Assembly (NCBI GenBank): GCA_015501595.1
Contig: JADNRX010000030.1
Coordinates: 62,001 to 126,000 of the forward strand
Source: Hymenopellis radicata
Taxonomy: Eukaryota > Basidiomycota > Agaricomycetes > Agaricales > Physalacriaceae
DNA: 64,000 nucleotides
Direction of reading: 5' to 3'
Positions 12,809 through 24,610 of the stretch are shown here, piece by piece. Within the stretch, counting starts at the first letter, position 1; each line of letters opens with the position of its first letter. The notes beneath the pieces were generated by a model. The model was not told the DNA's origin. It made no database searches and worked only from the letters and a program-made list of their open reading frames with translations. A program made the position numbers and the translations under genes.

Positions 12809-13761
12809 CTTAATTAGAAGAGGAAGTGAACCGTGGCTTAATCAGAAAGGATACATAGATACTTCGAACTGGACAAAATTCGGGACAAAGAACTCAAGAG
12901 CCAAAGAAGGCCGAAACGGAGGCATTGGACCATCAACGGATCTGAGATCGATCTAAGCATTTGATGATCGGTCCCGAGACTGAATATAAAGCGCCCTGAT
13001 GGAATGGGAGGACATTTGCTTCAAGCCTCAAAGCCCATTCAGATTAGAACCATTTGGTACGTGATGAGGTCTTGATGAGGGTAGGCGGGATTTACTAGGC
13101 GCTGTCTCGCTTTAAGGTGTCCTTACATCCCGCGTGCTCGATACCACGATCTCGTAAGTTTACATCTTCGAACATCCACAAAGTTTACATTCATCAAGTT
13201 CGATTGTTCGACGAGTTGAATTCGATCGACCAAGCCGAGTCGGCGTTCCTATGACTCTGGGACGTGCCGGCATCACTAAAGCTCTCAGACTAACGCCGAC
13301 CTTGAGAAAGAGACCACCCCTAGACCGCCAGCGAAAGGAGATTCCTGTGATCCCTTCGCTACAAGGAACGTGTTTCCTGTGTATCGGTGAGGTTCGTGAC
13401 CTAGCGCTCCAAAAATAGAATAGCCCAGTGCGGAATCTTCTTCCGGTGAAGAGTACGGAAAAAACACAACGATATCGATCCATGTGAGGAATAGGTCAGA
13501 TATCAGTTTGTGCCTTAAAAAAAGAGTATTGGATTCAGTACAAAGGACTTTCAGGCTCTTTCAGGCAGAAGACATGAGAGCCGGAAAATGCCGAAGAGTA
13601 GATTTCCATTCTTGGGTGTGTGGGAATGTTCAGGGCCGTCGGACTTCCAATACATACAGTGCAGAGCCGCAACTCTCAGCCAACCAGCCATCTAAACTGG
13701 ATTGAACGCCACACCGCGCTGTTCGACGGTGTTCGGCAGTCCCGACGCCGCGACTCTCACT
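12809..13761. other. Intergenic region upstream of KDM5 gene
   Basis: About 950 bp between BST1 and the KDM5-type gene, same direction. It should hold the BST1 3' UTR and the KDM5 promoter/5' UTR. Open stretches on both strands are short and have no recognisable domain. Confidence 0.4.
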
Positions 13762-16700
13762 ATGCACGGCAGTCCGTCGACCTCGACGCCCTCTCGGAGG
13801 AGCAAATCATCTCGTTTCACGACTCCGACGCCTGTACCACAACAAACCTCTTTCAATAATTCCTCCCCTTCGAAATTTCCAGACGCTTCGGAACCAACAT
13901 TCTACTCTTGCATCAGTATCCCTGTTGAAGGAGCTGTACCCATTGAGGCGGAACCCGTGAAGCCTGCTAAGCCTCCTCAGTCGGAGCCTGCCGACCAGAA
14001 GAGAGCACCGCGAAAATCTAAAACGGATGCTCTGGCTGCCCTCAAGGAGAGAGATATACCCCAGATGGTCGAAAGAGACGACTCAGAACCTCCGGATATT
14101 TTAGCGGAGCGATACCAGAATGTTGCTCCCATTCCTGTGCCCTCTACCCTCGATCTCTCCACGGTCAGGACTACGTCCCCTAGGCACTATCGACCTCCAG
14201 AGAATATCTCCAGGCCTTTTGATCTCGAAGAATGTCCATCATACTATCCCACATTCGAGGAATTCAAGGACCCCATGGCGTACGTCAAATCCATAGCAGA
14301 CCAGGCAAGAAGCTACGGTATTTGCAAGATTGTGCCACCCGAGGGATGGAAAATGCCCTTCGTAACGGATACCGAGGTTCGTTACTGGTTCTGGCGTTGT
14401 TCTCGTGAATTTGTTTCTGACGTCCTTCCGCAAGACTTTTCGTTTCAAGACTCGTCTGCAACGGTTAAACTCGATAGAAGCTGCATCCAGAGCCAAGATA
14501 AATTTCTTAGAGCAGCTGTATCGATTCCATAAACAACAGGGCAATCCTCGTGTGGTGGTACCGACGATCAACCACAAGCCGATGGATCTCTGGTTACTGA
14601 AGAAAGAGGTGAACAAGATGGGTGGCTATGAGGCGGTACGTCGCGATGACTCGTTTTCCTGAATCACTCCTCACATGTACATCCAGGTTAGCAGAGATAA
14701 AAGGTGGGCCGATCTGGGTCGGCTTCTGGGATATAGAGGCATTCAAGGCCTTACGACCCAGATAAAGCAATCGTACATGCGAATTATTCTCCCTTACGAA
14801 CGCTTCTGTGAACAAAAACGGAATGGCCCTCAAACGCCTTCCGTGAAGCCGCCTTCTTCCGGCCTCTTCAAAGCAGAAGCTCCTACAGATGGATTACCGC
14901 CCATCAGTCCTTTGACCCCGCCAAGTCCATTGTCAGAACCATCTGTAGACTCGGACGACGAGGCTGAGTCTCCAGTGCGGCCCCGTAGGGTTGCAGACTC
15001 GGAGGAAGAAGTTGACTCTCCACTCCGGCCCCGTAGAAGTAAAAGAGTTGTGCCGGATACGCTCTGTAGGTGGTTCGTATATTCATGCTCATTCTGGTGA
15101 CCGAAGTTTTGCTAGCAACTGCTCCAAAGTCTTCTATCATCGCGCCAACACCGGCAGAATTGCCAGCTGTCATCCATGACAAAGTGAAGGTCAAATCTGC
15201 GCAAGAGGTGTGTCCTAGTAGTGTGTCATTTTCTTTCGCTCTTGACGTGATTGTAGGCCCATTGCGAGATTTGCTTTAAGGACAATGAAGGCACTCAAAT
15301 GCTGTTGTGTGACGGGTGTGATTGTGGTAAGGACCTTCCGGTAAATCTGTGATTGTGCCTTCCAACGTTATCAATATCAGGTTACCATACGTTCTGCCTG
15401 ACGCCCAAAGTCAAGTCTATTCCGAAGGGCGCATGGTATTGCCATGCATGCTTGAGTGGCAGTGGACGTGACTTCGGTTTTGACGAAGGAGACGAACACA
15501 CGCTTTCGAGCTTCCAAGCGAGAGACCGCGAGTTTCGCCGCTTTTGGTTTGAAAGTCATCCGCCGCAAAGACACGAGAACGCTATGGACGATGTCGACGA
15601 TCCCGCTATGACTCGGATCGGAAACCTTGTCCTCTCAGAAGCAGATGTCGAAAAAGAGTTCTGGCGCCTGGTAGAAAACCCAAACGAGACCGTGGAGATT
15701 GAGTATGGTGCAGACGTTCACTCCACCACTCACGGGAGGTATGTAAACTTCCTCACTCTTATGTGTTTCTCTCAATGCTGTTGTTAGCGGGATGCCTTCA
15801 ATAGAGTTACATCCGCTAGATCCCTACGCAAAGGATCCGTGGAATCTAAACAATATACCCATTGTTTCTGATTCCCTTTTACGCTTTATTAAATCGGATA
15901 TATCTGGGATGACTGTTCCTTGGACTTACGTCGGCATGACCTTTTCGACATTTTGTTGGCATAACGAGGTACATTTCCTTCTGTTATTCACCAGCCATAT
16001 CTTTAAATGTTTCACGACAGGATCATTATACCTACAGCATCAATTTCAGTACGTGGAGTTTGTTTCCTCCTTGGCGATAGTTAACGTGTTGTCAACAGTG
16101 CATTGGGGTGAGACGAAGAGCTGGTATGGAATTCCCGGTGAAGACGCGGCGAAGTTCGAGGCCGCCATGAAGAGCGAGGCTCCTGATCTTTTTGAAGCCC
16201 AACCAGATCTTCTTTTCCAGCTGGTTACTCTGATGAACCCCGATCGGGTGAAGAAAGCAGGCGTTCGTGTGTACTCGTGTAATCAACGGGCAGGCGAATT
16301 CGTCATCACTTTTCCCAAGTCATATCACGCTGGATTCAATCATGGGGTATGTTGCCTTCTTCCACCGTTTGCCTCCGCGTTGATATCCATTTCAGCTGAA
16401 TTTTAATGAAGCTGTGAACTTCGCCTTGCCGGACTGGCTGCCCTACGGCCGGGATTGCGTTCAGAGATATCGCGAGCATTCAAAGCTACCGGTGTTTTCT
16501 CACGACGAACTGCTAATCACGATAACCCAACAAAGTCAATCAATCAAGACCGCGATATGGTACGTCACGCGTAAATGAGTCGGAGGATAGCCGAGCTGAT
16601 AGTATGAACAGGCTTCTCGACAGTCTTCGGGAAATGATGAACAGAGAGATGAGCGACCGCAGGAAGGCTCGCGAACTTGGGTTGACCGAGATTCTGGAGG

Positions 16701-19680
16701 AAGAGGATCGCCCAGAAGAGCAGTATCAATGCGCTGTGTGCAAAGCTTTCTGCTACCTGTCGCAAGTCACCAGCAATTGCACCAAGCAAGTAGTCTGCGT
16801 CGATCATGCTCACCTGCTTTGCGACAAGGCTGAACATCGTGCTTCGTATACCCTACGCACGCGTTTTTCCGACGACGAGCTTCAGGATATCGAAACCAAA
16901 GTATCCGAGCGTGCTGCTGTACCCACAACATGGCAAGCCAAACTGGGGCGGTTACTTTCCGACAGTCCTCGCCCAGCTCTTCGCTCCCTCCGTGCCCTCC
17001 TTGCTGAAGGCGAACGGATCAGTTTCTACCTTCCCGAACTCACACACCTTCGTAAATGTGTTACGAAGGCGAACGAATGGGTGGATGAAGCCAACTCTTT
17101 CATCGTTCGAAAGCAAAGTCGCAAGCGTGCGCGACGCTCACGAGGGCGCGCGGCTGAGGAGGAGGACAAGCCCGAGCGCACTCTCGATGATCTATACGAG
17201 GTTCTCAATAAAGTCGACCAGCTAGGCTTTGATTGTCCGGAGATCACATCCCTCCAGAATCTTGCTAACCAAGCGGAGGAAGTCAAGAGACAAGCGAATG
17301 CTTTGATCTCTACTGACGATGAAGGTGACTTCGAGTCGGACGATTTCATCGAGAAGTGCAAGCGCTTGCTCCTGGAAGGCTCCTCATTGAATGTTCTCTT
17401 GGAGGAGTTAGTCCGAGTGGAGCAGGTCGTGGAGCGCGTTTCGTTGACGAAGGAACTACAAGAGATGCTGGATGACCCAGAGGTCACTATGACTCTGGAG
17501 GAGGTTCGACAGCTTCTAACACGCACGCGGGCCTGCAACATGCCTGTAGACGACAAATATGTTCAGCTTCTGGAGCGACGCCAGCAGGAGGGCAATAGCT
17601 GGGACGATCGCGCGAAGAACATACTTGCTCAGCCGATTAAAACTATCGAAGAGCTGGATGCATTCGCTGATCTGGACAGCAGCATACCCATCGATCCGAC
17701 AGTCCTTGACCGCCTGATGCAGTCCCGTGCGAAAGCCAAGGACTTCGAGAAACAGGCTCTTGCGTGGCTTCAACCAGATGCCGATGCGACCAAACCTCGG
17801 CCACAAGATGTCATGCGACTCGTAACTCGTGCGGAGAAGGATTTCAAGATTGCTGCTGTACAAGACCTGAAAGCCACCGCTCAGATCGCTGTAGATTTGG
17901 AAATTCGGTGTGATCAGGTCGTTCATCGAAAGTATCGCAAATCTCCGAATGAGGACCTATTTGCGACGTTACAACAATGGCGCAAGTATACTCGCGATCA
18001 TCTCCATATGTTCAACCTCTCCGCTTTCGAAGCATTAGAAGTTCAGCTCGAGCGGCATGGTACTTGGCTGAAGGAATTGCCTTGGTACAATGAGGGCCAC
18101 GGTCAGCCTGAGGGCCAGGCAGTGTTGGAGGACGTTCTGGAGTGCACACGACCCAACGATGACATTCCACCTGGCGACGAGTTCTTTACTTGTATCTGCA
18201 ACCTTCCTGTTCGTCCGCCACCAGCCGGTATCGTCTCGGATGCCGTTCAGTGCGATTATTGCTTTGCTCGCTTCCATGGGGAGTGTGCGAAGAATGGAGG
18301 GTCTTGTCCGTTCTGCGATCATCAACACTGGAACGGTGAAATTCGGAAAGAGCGCAATTGGCACTTCTGCTTTCTTCCTGACATCCTGGAGCGGGCGCCC
18401 AACATTACTAGGACGTATTCCAACGATTACAAGAATTTGCAGACCATCATTCATCGCGTGGATCGGCTGTCTGCATCGATAGGACAGTTCTTGTCCTATA
18501 CTGCGCAGCCAGTCAACCAGCGTCCGGATTTCATTCACCAAGTCCGGCATTACATGCGTAAACTTTACAAGATTCAATTTGCTGTCTCACCGAACCCAGA
18601 TGTTTCGTTTGGCCTGGATCTCGCACAGCTACATCGTATCCTAGCTTCACGGCCCCATGTCACTCGCACGCGGAAGCCAAAACGCCCAAGTTTCAATTTG
18701 GGCAGGACTTGGACGTCGATTGGTCCGATGGAACACGCTGCATCTGCCGCGGTCGTACTCTTTACCTTCTCAACTATGCCACCGTCGAGTGTGAGGGTTG
18801 CGCGAAGCTGTATCATGCCGGCTGTGTCTTCTTTCCCCAGGACCAGAATTCAACAACTCGGAAGAAGTTCACATGTCCTCTATGTTGTCTCCGGAAGGGT
18901 ACCAAGTACGCGTACGCCGAGGTTCGAGTCAAACCCTTGCGTCAGTGCGGTTCGCCTTTGCCATGTCCTTTACTCACGTTTTTCATAGTAGATACGAGCG
19001 CCAATGCCCCTGTTGCTCCAGAGCTTTATGTCGACACTGAAACCATGCTGGAACAATGCAGCAAGAAGATTCTGTACAAGAAGCTACCACCTCCATGGAT
19101 GGCAACCTTATTCGTGGAACTCGCGCGGGTGGTTTCTGGAAATTCCAATCCACCTGACGTTTTTGACTCTCCTCTTGCCCCAGACACAATCCCCTTACCT
19201 CCTTCCCGATCGCCCCACACCTCTTCTCGTGGAGTTCTTCCACCTCCCCGTGCCTCATCTTCCAGTATCCTTCCGGTATCTCCACCATCTGTGACACTCC
19301 CGCCGCCACCTCCATGGCAGAGATGGGGTTCCGTCAACGCGGTGACAGGTCGCCCTCCACCAAGCCGCGGCAGCGATAGCAGTCTCCTGCTTGATGTTGC
19401 AGGGAGTAGGAAGCGGAAAGAATACGATTATGATGTTGAGATGTCGTCTTCCTCGAGCTCGAAGCGACGTTCTCCTGCACCCGAACGACCACCTTCTCAG
19501 TCGCATGGCTCGCCTACATTACCTCCAATACATCCCCATCCGCCCGCTGTTCAAACCCTTTCACCGTCGCTGGCTATGATCATGTCGCCCCAAACAGTGC
19601 CGTATTCCCCAAAGTACGAGAGCTCTCGTTCAGTAATTCTAGATAAACCCTCTTCAAAATACGGGAGTAGTAGTAAGTAG
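13762..19680 (+). CDS. KDM5/JARID1-type histone H3K4 demethylase (JmjN-ARID-PHD-JmjC-C5HC2-PHD-PHD)
   Basis: Nuclear Fe(II)/2-oxoglutarate demethylase of methylated H3K4 (family knowledge), about 1,785 aa. Domains in order: JmjN (CPSYYPTFEEFKDPMAYVKS), ARID (exons 2-3; QLYRFHKQQGNP, LWLLKKEVNKMGGYEAV), PHD1 (CEICFKDNEGTQMLLCDGCD), JmjC with FCWHNEDHYTYSINF (metal His and Glu) and KSYHAGFNHG (second His), C5HC2 zinc finger (YQCAVCKAFCYLSQVTSNC), PLU-1-like helical region, PHD2 (FTCICNLP...CDYC) and PHD3 (CICRGRTLYLLNYATVECEG). Exons: 13762-14376, 14435-14635, 14687-15065, 15116-15207, 15257-15326, 15381-15738, 15788-15968, 16021-16048 (28 nt), 16099-16346, 16396-16559, 16612-18940, 18989-19680. 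All catalytic ligands are present. The frame shifts by one base near 18687-18690 (RPK|FQFGQD); a missing A in that run fits best. The start ATG is the first in frame; upstream coding exons are not excluded. Confidence 0.92.
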
Positions 19681-19973
19681 TGTGTTGTTCGGGCGCAGTT
19701 TTCGTTTTTCTGGGATTAAGATTCATTACGCTGTTTTTATGCTCTCGTATTTATATGTCTCTCCATGTACTTTATGTATTGTACAAACTACTGACACCTT
19801 TCACGTCTCTTGGATTCAGAGCGGTTGGAAGGAGGAAGGAATTGATAATTAACGACAGGTAGGCAAACTACGCCACCAACCTTATTAGTGTCTCAAGCAT
19901 CGGGGGTTGCTTCACTTCTAGTCTATATTCAATAGAATCCACAGGTGGCTCTGTCTATGGTATTATATGTATT

Positions 19974-21118
19974 CTAAGCAGCGCGAAGGTCACCAACAGA
20001 TTGAGTGACGAAATCGGGAACAATCTTGGACGCGTTGGGCCCCGTAATCTCGCTTTCCTCGGTGATCCCTGGGGACTATATGAGGATCGTTGATAGAAGA
20101 GGAAAGACAAAGCGCACCAGTCAAGACAAGCAAGGTGGAGATTCCGCCGTTCTGGCCAAAGAGAATGTCGGTGTTGAGTCTATCGCCAACCATGATCGTG
20201 CGCGCGGGATCGTAGTCCACTCTATGGGGGGTTAGATGTGAAACGAACACAGGCAACGGACAGCGGGACTTGCTTGGCTTTGATGCAGTCCAGCATGGTG
20301 CTCGCAGGCTTCCCGATGCTGATCGGGTCCTTGCCCAGCGCAAAGCGCAAGGGCGCGCTGATCGCGCCTGCGCCGGGGAGCAGCCCATGCGCACTGGGGT
20401 ACGTGCTGTCCTCGTTCGTCGCGAGGAACGCACACCCGGGGACGCGCGTCAGGTACTGGAACGCCTTGGAGAGCTTGGTGTAGTTGATGCTCGTGTCCAG
20501 ACCGCACACAACGGCCGCCACGTCTTCGTCCAGCGTAAAGTTTTCTAGTGTGAAAGGCTCGAGCGTCGCGTCCGCGGGATCCTAGTATGGGGATGAGCAT
20601 ATATCGGCGATATACGAAAGTGACTGACAGTTCCTCCGATGAAGGAAACACCTTCGTCCCGGAGTTCTTCCTCTAGGCCAGCCATGCCAATAACATACAC
20701 CTTCTTGTCTTTGGGAAGTTTCATGACTGAAGATATGTAGACGGCAGCGGCGTAGGCAGATCCATAAATCTCGTCCTGTCGAAACGATGGGGTAAGGCCA
20801 CACAAAGAACTATACAAAGCAGACGTACAACGTGCGCCTCCACTCCAAGCTGGTCGAACTTTTTGCGATAGTTCTTTCTAGATTTGGTGGCATTGTTCGT
20901 GACAAAAAGGACAGTCTTTTCTTGTTGATACTATTAGGCCATGATTATCCGATGACAAGATTGAACATACTTCGATCTCGTAGAAGCTGGAGGACCTCTA
21001 TAGCCCCATCTACTAATCGATCTCCATGCCAGAGGACGCCATCACAGTCGAACAGCCATGTATCGTATTTATCGACCAGCGATGCATAATCCTGCGCGGT
21101 GGAGAGTCGGGTACTCAT
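19974..21118 (-). CDS. PHO13: PHO13-type 4-nitrophenylphosphatase / phosphoglycolate phosphatase (HAD family)
   Basis: Cytosolic HAD-superfamily phosphatase; the yeast enzyme clears toxic side products such as 2-phosphoglycolate. Six exons (21118-20971, 20920-20829, 20775-20629, 20581-20262, 20221-20118, 20068-19974) give 301 aa. HAD motif I is YDTWLFDCDGVLWHG (nucleophile Asp and acid Asp), motif II TVLFVTNNATKSRKNY, the lysine region SIGKPASTM, and motif III-IV TIMVGDRLNTDILFGQNGG. The cap contains AAVVCGLDTSINYTKLSKA. Length equals the family norm. It is convergent with the KDM5 gene, with 293 bp between stop codons. The donor of the last intron (G|GTGCGC) is weak, but the resulting C-terminus (ESEITGPNASKIVPDFV) is typical of the family. 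Confidence 0.93.
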
Positions 21119-21363
21119 GACAGTAGGAAGAAAACAGTACCAATTCGATCAAGACGTTTGCTCAGTCAATCGCGGGAAAGAGTTGTGAAAAATTCTTCTT
21201 CTTTACCAATAGTTAACCAGACAATGAAATAACGACATGTAGAAAATTCGACACTACGAATAAAATAGACGTCGATGGAGAGTATGCAGATAAGACGTGA
21301 GGACAATGCAGATGACGGAGCACGGGTCGAAATATATGCTAACACAAAGAGAACAAGAGACCT

Positions 21364-22286
21364 CTACTCGTCGGCGGGTGCGTCGGCAGTCTCCTCCTTG
21401 TCAGCTGTTTTATCGGCTATGTATGAATTCAACCCTGCGAGAAGACGGTAGGAGCAAGACACTCACCAGAGTCTTGCATATCCGAGGTCCAGAGGGTAAG
21501 GTTATCCCGGAGGAGTTGCATGATGAGAGTAGAGTCCTTGTAGCTCTCTTCTGATAGTGTGTCAAGCTCAGCAATGGCATCGTCAAAGGCCTGCTTGGCG
21601 AGGTGGCAGGCACGGTCAGGGCTGTTGAGGATTTCGTAGTAGAAGACGGAAAAGTTGAGGGCAAGGCCAAGGCGGATGGGGTGTGTAGGGGGCAGCTCGG
21701 TGACGGCAACGTCGGACGCGGCCTTGTAAGCTTCTAACGACTTGTCGGCGCTGTCTTTTCGCTTGTCTCCAGTGGCGAACTCGGCGAGGTAACGGTGGTA
21801 GTCACCCATCCTATAAACGCAAAAAGATTAGGAGACGTCGAAAAATGCTGACGTAAGGCTTACATCTTGTGATAGAAGACCTTGGACTCGCCAGAAGCGG
21901 CGGAGGGGATCAAGTGCTTTTCGAGGACGTCGAGAATGTCTTCGCAGATCTTGGCGAGCTCACTCTCAATTTTCTCCCTGTAGCCCTTGATCATCGAAAC
22001 CTGGGCTTCATTGCCCTTGGACTCCTCCTTCTGCTCGATAGAGGACACGATTCTCCACGATGCACGACGAGCGCCGATAACGTTCTTGTATGCGACCGAT
22101 AGCAGATTACGCTCCTCCACGGTGAGCTCCTGGTCTGAGGAAGCCACTCGCTTCATGTTCTCAACCATTTCTGTTGCGATAAGGGTTAGATTATGATGCA
22201 AAGGCGAGCGACGACAAACCTTCATAGCGCTCGGCTTGCTCAGCGAGCTTGGCGAGGTAGACAGAGTCTTCGCGGGATTCAGGCAT
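21364..22286 (-). CDS. 14-3-3 protein
   Basis: Phosphoserine/threonine-binding dimeric adaptor. Four exons (22286-22220, 22170-21864, 21810-21467, 21434-21364) give 262 aa. Signature regions are present: [20 protein letters not shown] at the dimer interface, [20 protein letters not shown] with the phosphate-binding Lys/Arg, [16 protein letters not shown], and signature 2 ([20 protein letters not shown]). The C-terminal tail is short and acidic, as usual. All nine-helix landmarks are in order and no residue of the binding groove looks replaced. The next gene upstream is oriented the other way, so the 822-bp spacer is a divergent promoter region. Confidence 0.97.
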
Positions 22287-23108
22287 CTAAGATGACGGTG
22301 AGCAACGAAAACGCGTAAAGGGGCGCGTCAGACACTGACTGTTGAGGAAGATTGAGAGATGTAGAGCTGAAGGAGGATAAGATGAGCTCGTCGTTCTCCG
22401 CAGTGACTAGACTTACGAGTGGCGATTGGTGGTTGGTAGTGGTGGTGGTGGTAAGATGATGGAAGAGACGGCAACAAATTGCGGAGGCTGAAATAAAGTC
22501 GTGGGCAAAGGGTATGCACGTGACTGGGGCAAAGGGCAAGGATCCCGTCCAGTGACGAGGGCACTGTCACAATGGTCTTCTGTCACTGACTAGATTACAG
22601 TCGCTATGACTTTTGTTTCCAATTCTTGTCTACATTACATCTCATCTGCAATTGACGGCTGTGAAACAAGGTGATAGTCGATGTTGAAGAAATGAAGAGT
22701 GCAATGTTCTCAAATCCGCGCGCCATTATGCGCTATCGGACACGTCACTCCTAGCCATCATCGGCTCCAATGTTATTGGAGAACTGCCAGCTTCAACTCC
22801 TTGGACTAGCTTGATATTGACACAGCGGCTCTCACGCTATACGCTCAGTCCTTTCAGATAGCCGATATCCAGGCATGGCTAAGGCTTCTATCGATTGTAT
22901 TAACTGTCTTCAATCGGATCTTGATTGACAGCGCTTTTTGTTGAGTGCGTAGTTCTCCCGTAATTAAGCGCCGTGCCCAGGCTGTGGAGTCAAAGAGTCG
23001 CGGCGGGTAACGCGTCGCGTCCCGTAGCCACAAGATGGCTTAGGTAAGTGGAACCCTGCAAGCAATATCCTTTCAGCCACCTGGTCGACTTTCCTTACCG
23101 ATAACCTC
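22287..23108. promoter_or_regulatory. Divergent promoter region 14-3-3 / orphan gene
   Basis: 822 bp between divergent start codons. The part nearest the 14-3-3 start (22290-22560) is pyrimidine-rich on the minus strand with GGTGGTGGTGG-like runs, which fits a 5' UTR or leader intron. I see no gene or clear TATA box. Confidence 0.35.
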
Positions 23109-23774
23109 ATGTCTTCTACTGTGGCAGGCAAGAAACGTAAATCTGACGCGTCGACGTCGGGCCCTGCCGCCAAGAAGGCGCGTCTCATGGTCGATGCCAT
23201 CCTCGCGGACACCAGCAACTATCCTGTCCCCGAGGACGACGACGACGCGCGTCAATCCCTGGTAGAGCTTGCCAAGTATGCCCGCAGCCTGGAGGACCAG
23301 ATTGCGGCCAGTCAGCCTCAGGCCAAGTCTGCGGACCAGTTGGAGGCCGCTGCTGAAAAGCTACGCAAGGCGGCAAGGAGCGGTATCAAGAAACAAATGA
23401 CGGCAAGTCGACTTTCTCATGGTAGTCGTCGCGTCGTATTGATTGGTGACACGGACAGTGGAAACCGTCGTGCAAGACTGGAGGTTCTAGGTGGATGTAC
23501 GACGGCGTTTGTAGCGACGCGGACGTCTTTGGCGCGATGTTGAATCTGGGAGGACCTCCAACATTCAAGACGAAGAAGATGACGGCCGAAGAATTTCAGG
23601 GCGTGATGGGTACCATCGAAGGAAGCGCGCGGTAACGTATTATCGCTGTCGATCTGTCGCACTCACTAATTTTGCGCCACTAGGTACAATACGCTGTATA
23701 TGAGGGGCAACGTCAACATACAGTGGAAGCCGGACGAGGGCACTTTCAAGTTCAGCGGTACTCACGGCATATGA
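23109..23774 (+). CDS. Uncharacterised 185-aa basic protein with a GC-AG intron
   Basis: Exons 23109-23402, 23459-23631 and 23684-23774 give 185 aa. The N-terminus is Lys/Arg-rich with a nuclear-localisation-like AGKKRKSDAS...KKARL pattern, followed by a helical region of about 70 residues rich in Ala/Glu/Lys, then a compact C-terminal domain with WKPSCKTGGSRWMYDGVC, FGAMLNLGGPPTFK, and YNTLYMRGNVNIQWKPDEG. That C-terminal part looks like a small folded domain. I do not recognise it. Intron 1 begins GCAAGT instead of GT and ends GGACAG; the frame is continuous only with that GC donor. A nuclear role is an inference from the basic patch. Confidence 0.6.
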
Positions 23775-24610
23775 ACCAATGAAACACGTTCCTGAGTTAA
23801 TGTTAATGTGCAGTCTTCCATGCAATATCGATAAAACAATCTTTCCGTGCGACTGCGAGATTTCATTGTCGCAAGACTGTTATCTGGGGATCTATCGTGA
23901 AACGAGGACCTATCTGTCATCGCTGTTAAAGGATAGATCCTTCATTCAGGCTAGGTCATTCCCTATGTTTAACTGGCCGAGGCCCTCGAGGTCCTATTTA
24001 ACCTCTACTTCGGCTCCTCCCCGTCTTGTCGCCTAACCATCAGCACGAACTGTCTACCACGTTTTCCATCGAGATTGAATCCCGCCTGGATTCCCCTTCT
24101 CTTTGGCGAGCGTGCATGGCTCAGTGGAACTATTCTCACCAGTGTGGGATGGCGTAGTCCTTACCCTTGCCTTCATGTGTTTGGCTCAGTTGCTTATCCT
24201 GTTGCCTCGCAGTGTTGCCTCGATACCCTGGTGGATCATCGCCATTGTTCCTATTCTTACCTACCTCTTTCTCCCGTCCGATTGAAGCGTTGCGGCCTGG
24301 CCTTCTTTGGCTTCCTTGGGCATCATCGACGATAAATTTCACCTTGCCCTACTTCTGGACCAGTTTCGCATTGAATGTTTCCCCCTTTATTAGTTCGTAT
24401 GTCGCATGCGAGTCTCACGTGTTATGGGTTACAGTATGAGCACACCGTCCTGTTACAGCTTTCAATCCAACCGTCGATTTGGAAAGTGATAAGTACATTG
24501 TTTATTATACAACCTCAACATTTCTTCATGATGATTCCATATTCAATTCTCGAGGAAGTCTCGGACGACAGTTATGTATCTGTCAAGTACACTGGTAAGC
24601 TGATGATGGT
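23775..24610. other. Spacer with hydrophobic open stretches, possible gene relic
   Basis: Between two convergent genes. On the plus strand 24103-24285 encodes a strongly hydrophobic stretch (two membrane-helix-like segments, ending SIPWWIIAIVPILTYLFLP) with no ATG at its start, and 24290-24439 in another frame encodes another (NFTLPYFWTSFALNVSPF). The pieces could be exons of a small membrane protein or a decayed gene. I cannot link them with convincing splice sites. Confidence 0.25.

Noticed and set aside
18636..18676. 41-bp intron explaining the KDM5 frame change
   Set aside because: It would be the shortest intron in the gene with a GGAAG acceptor and would remove conserved-looking residues; a single missing A fits better.
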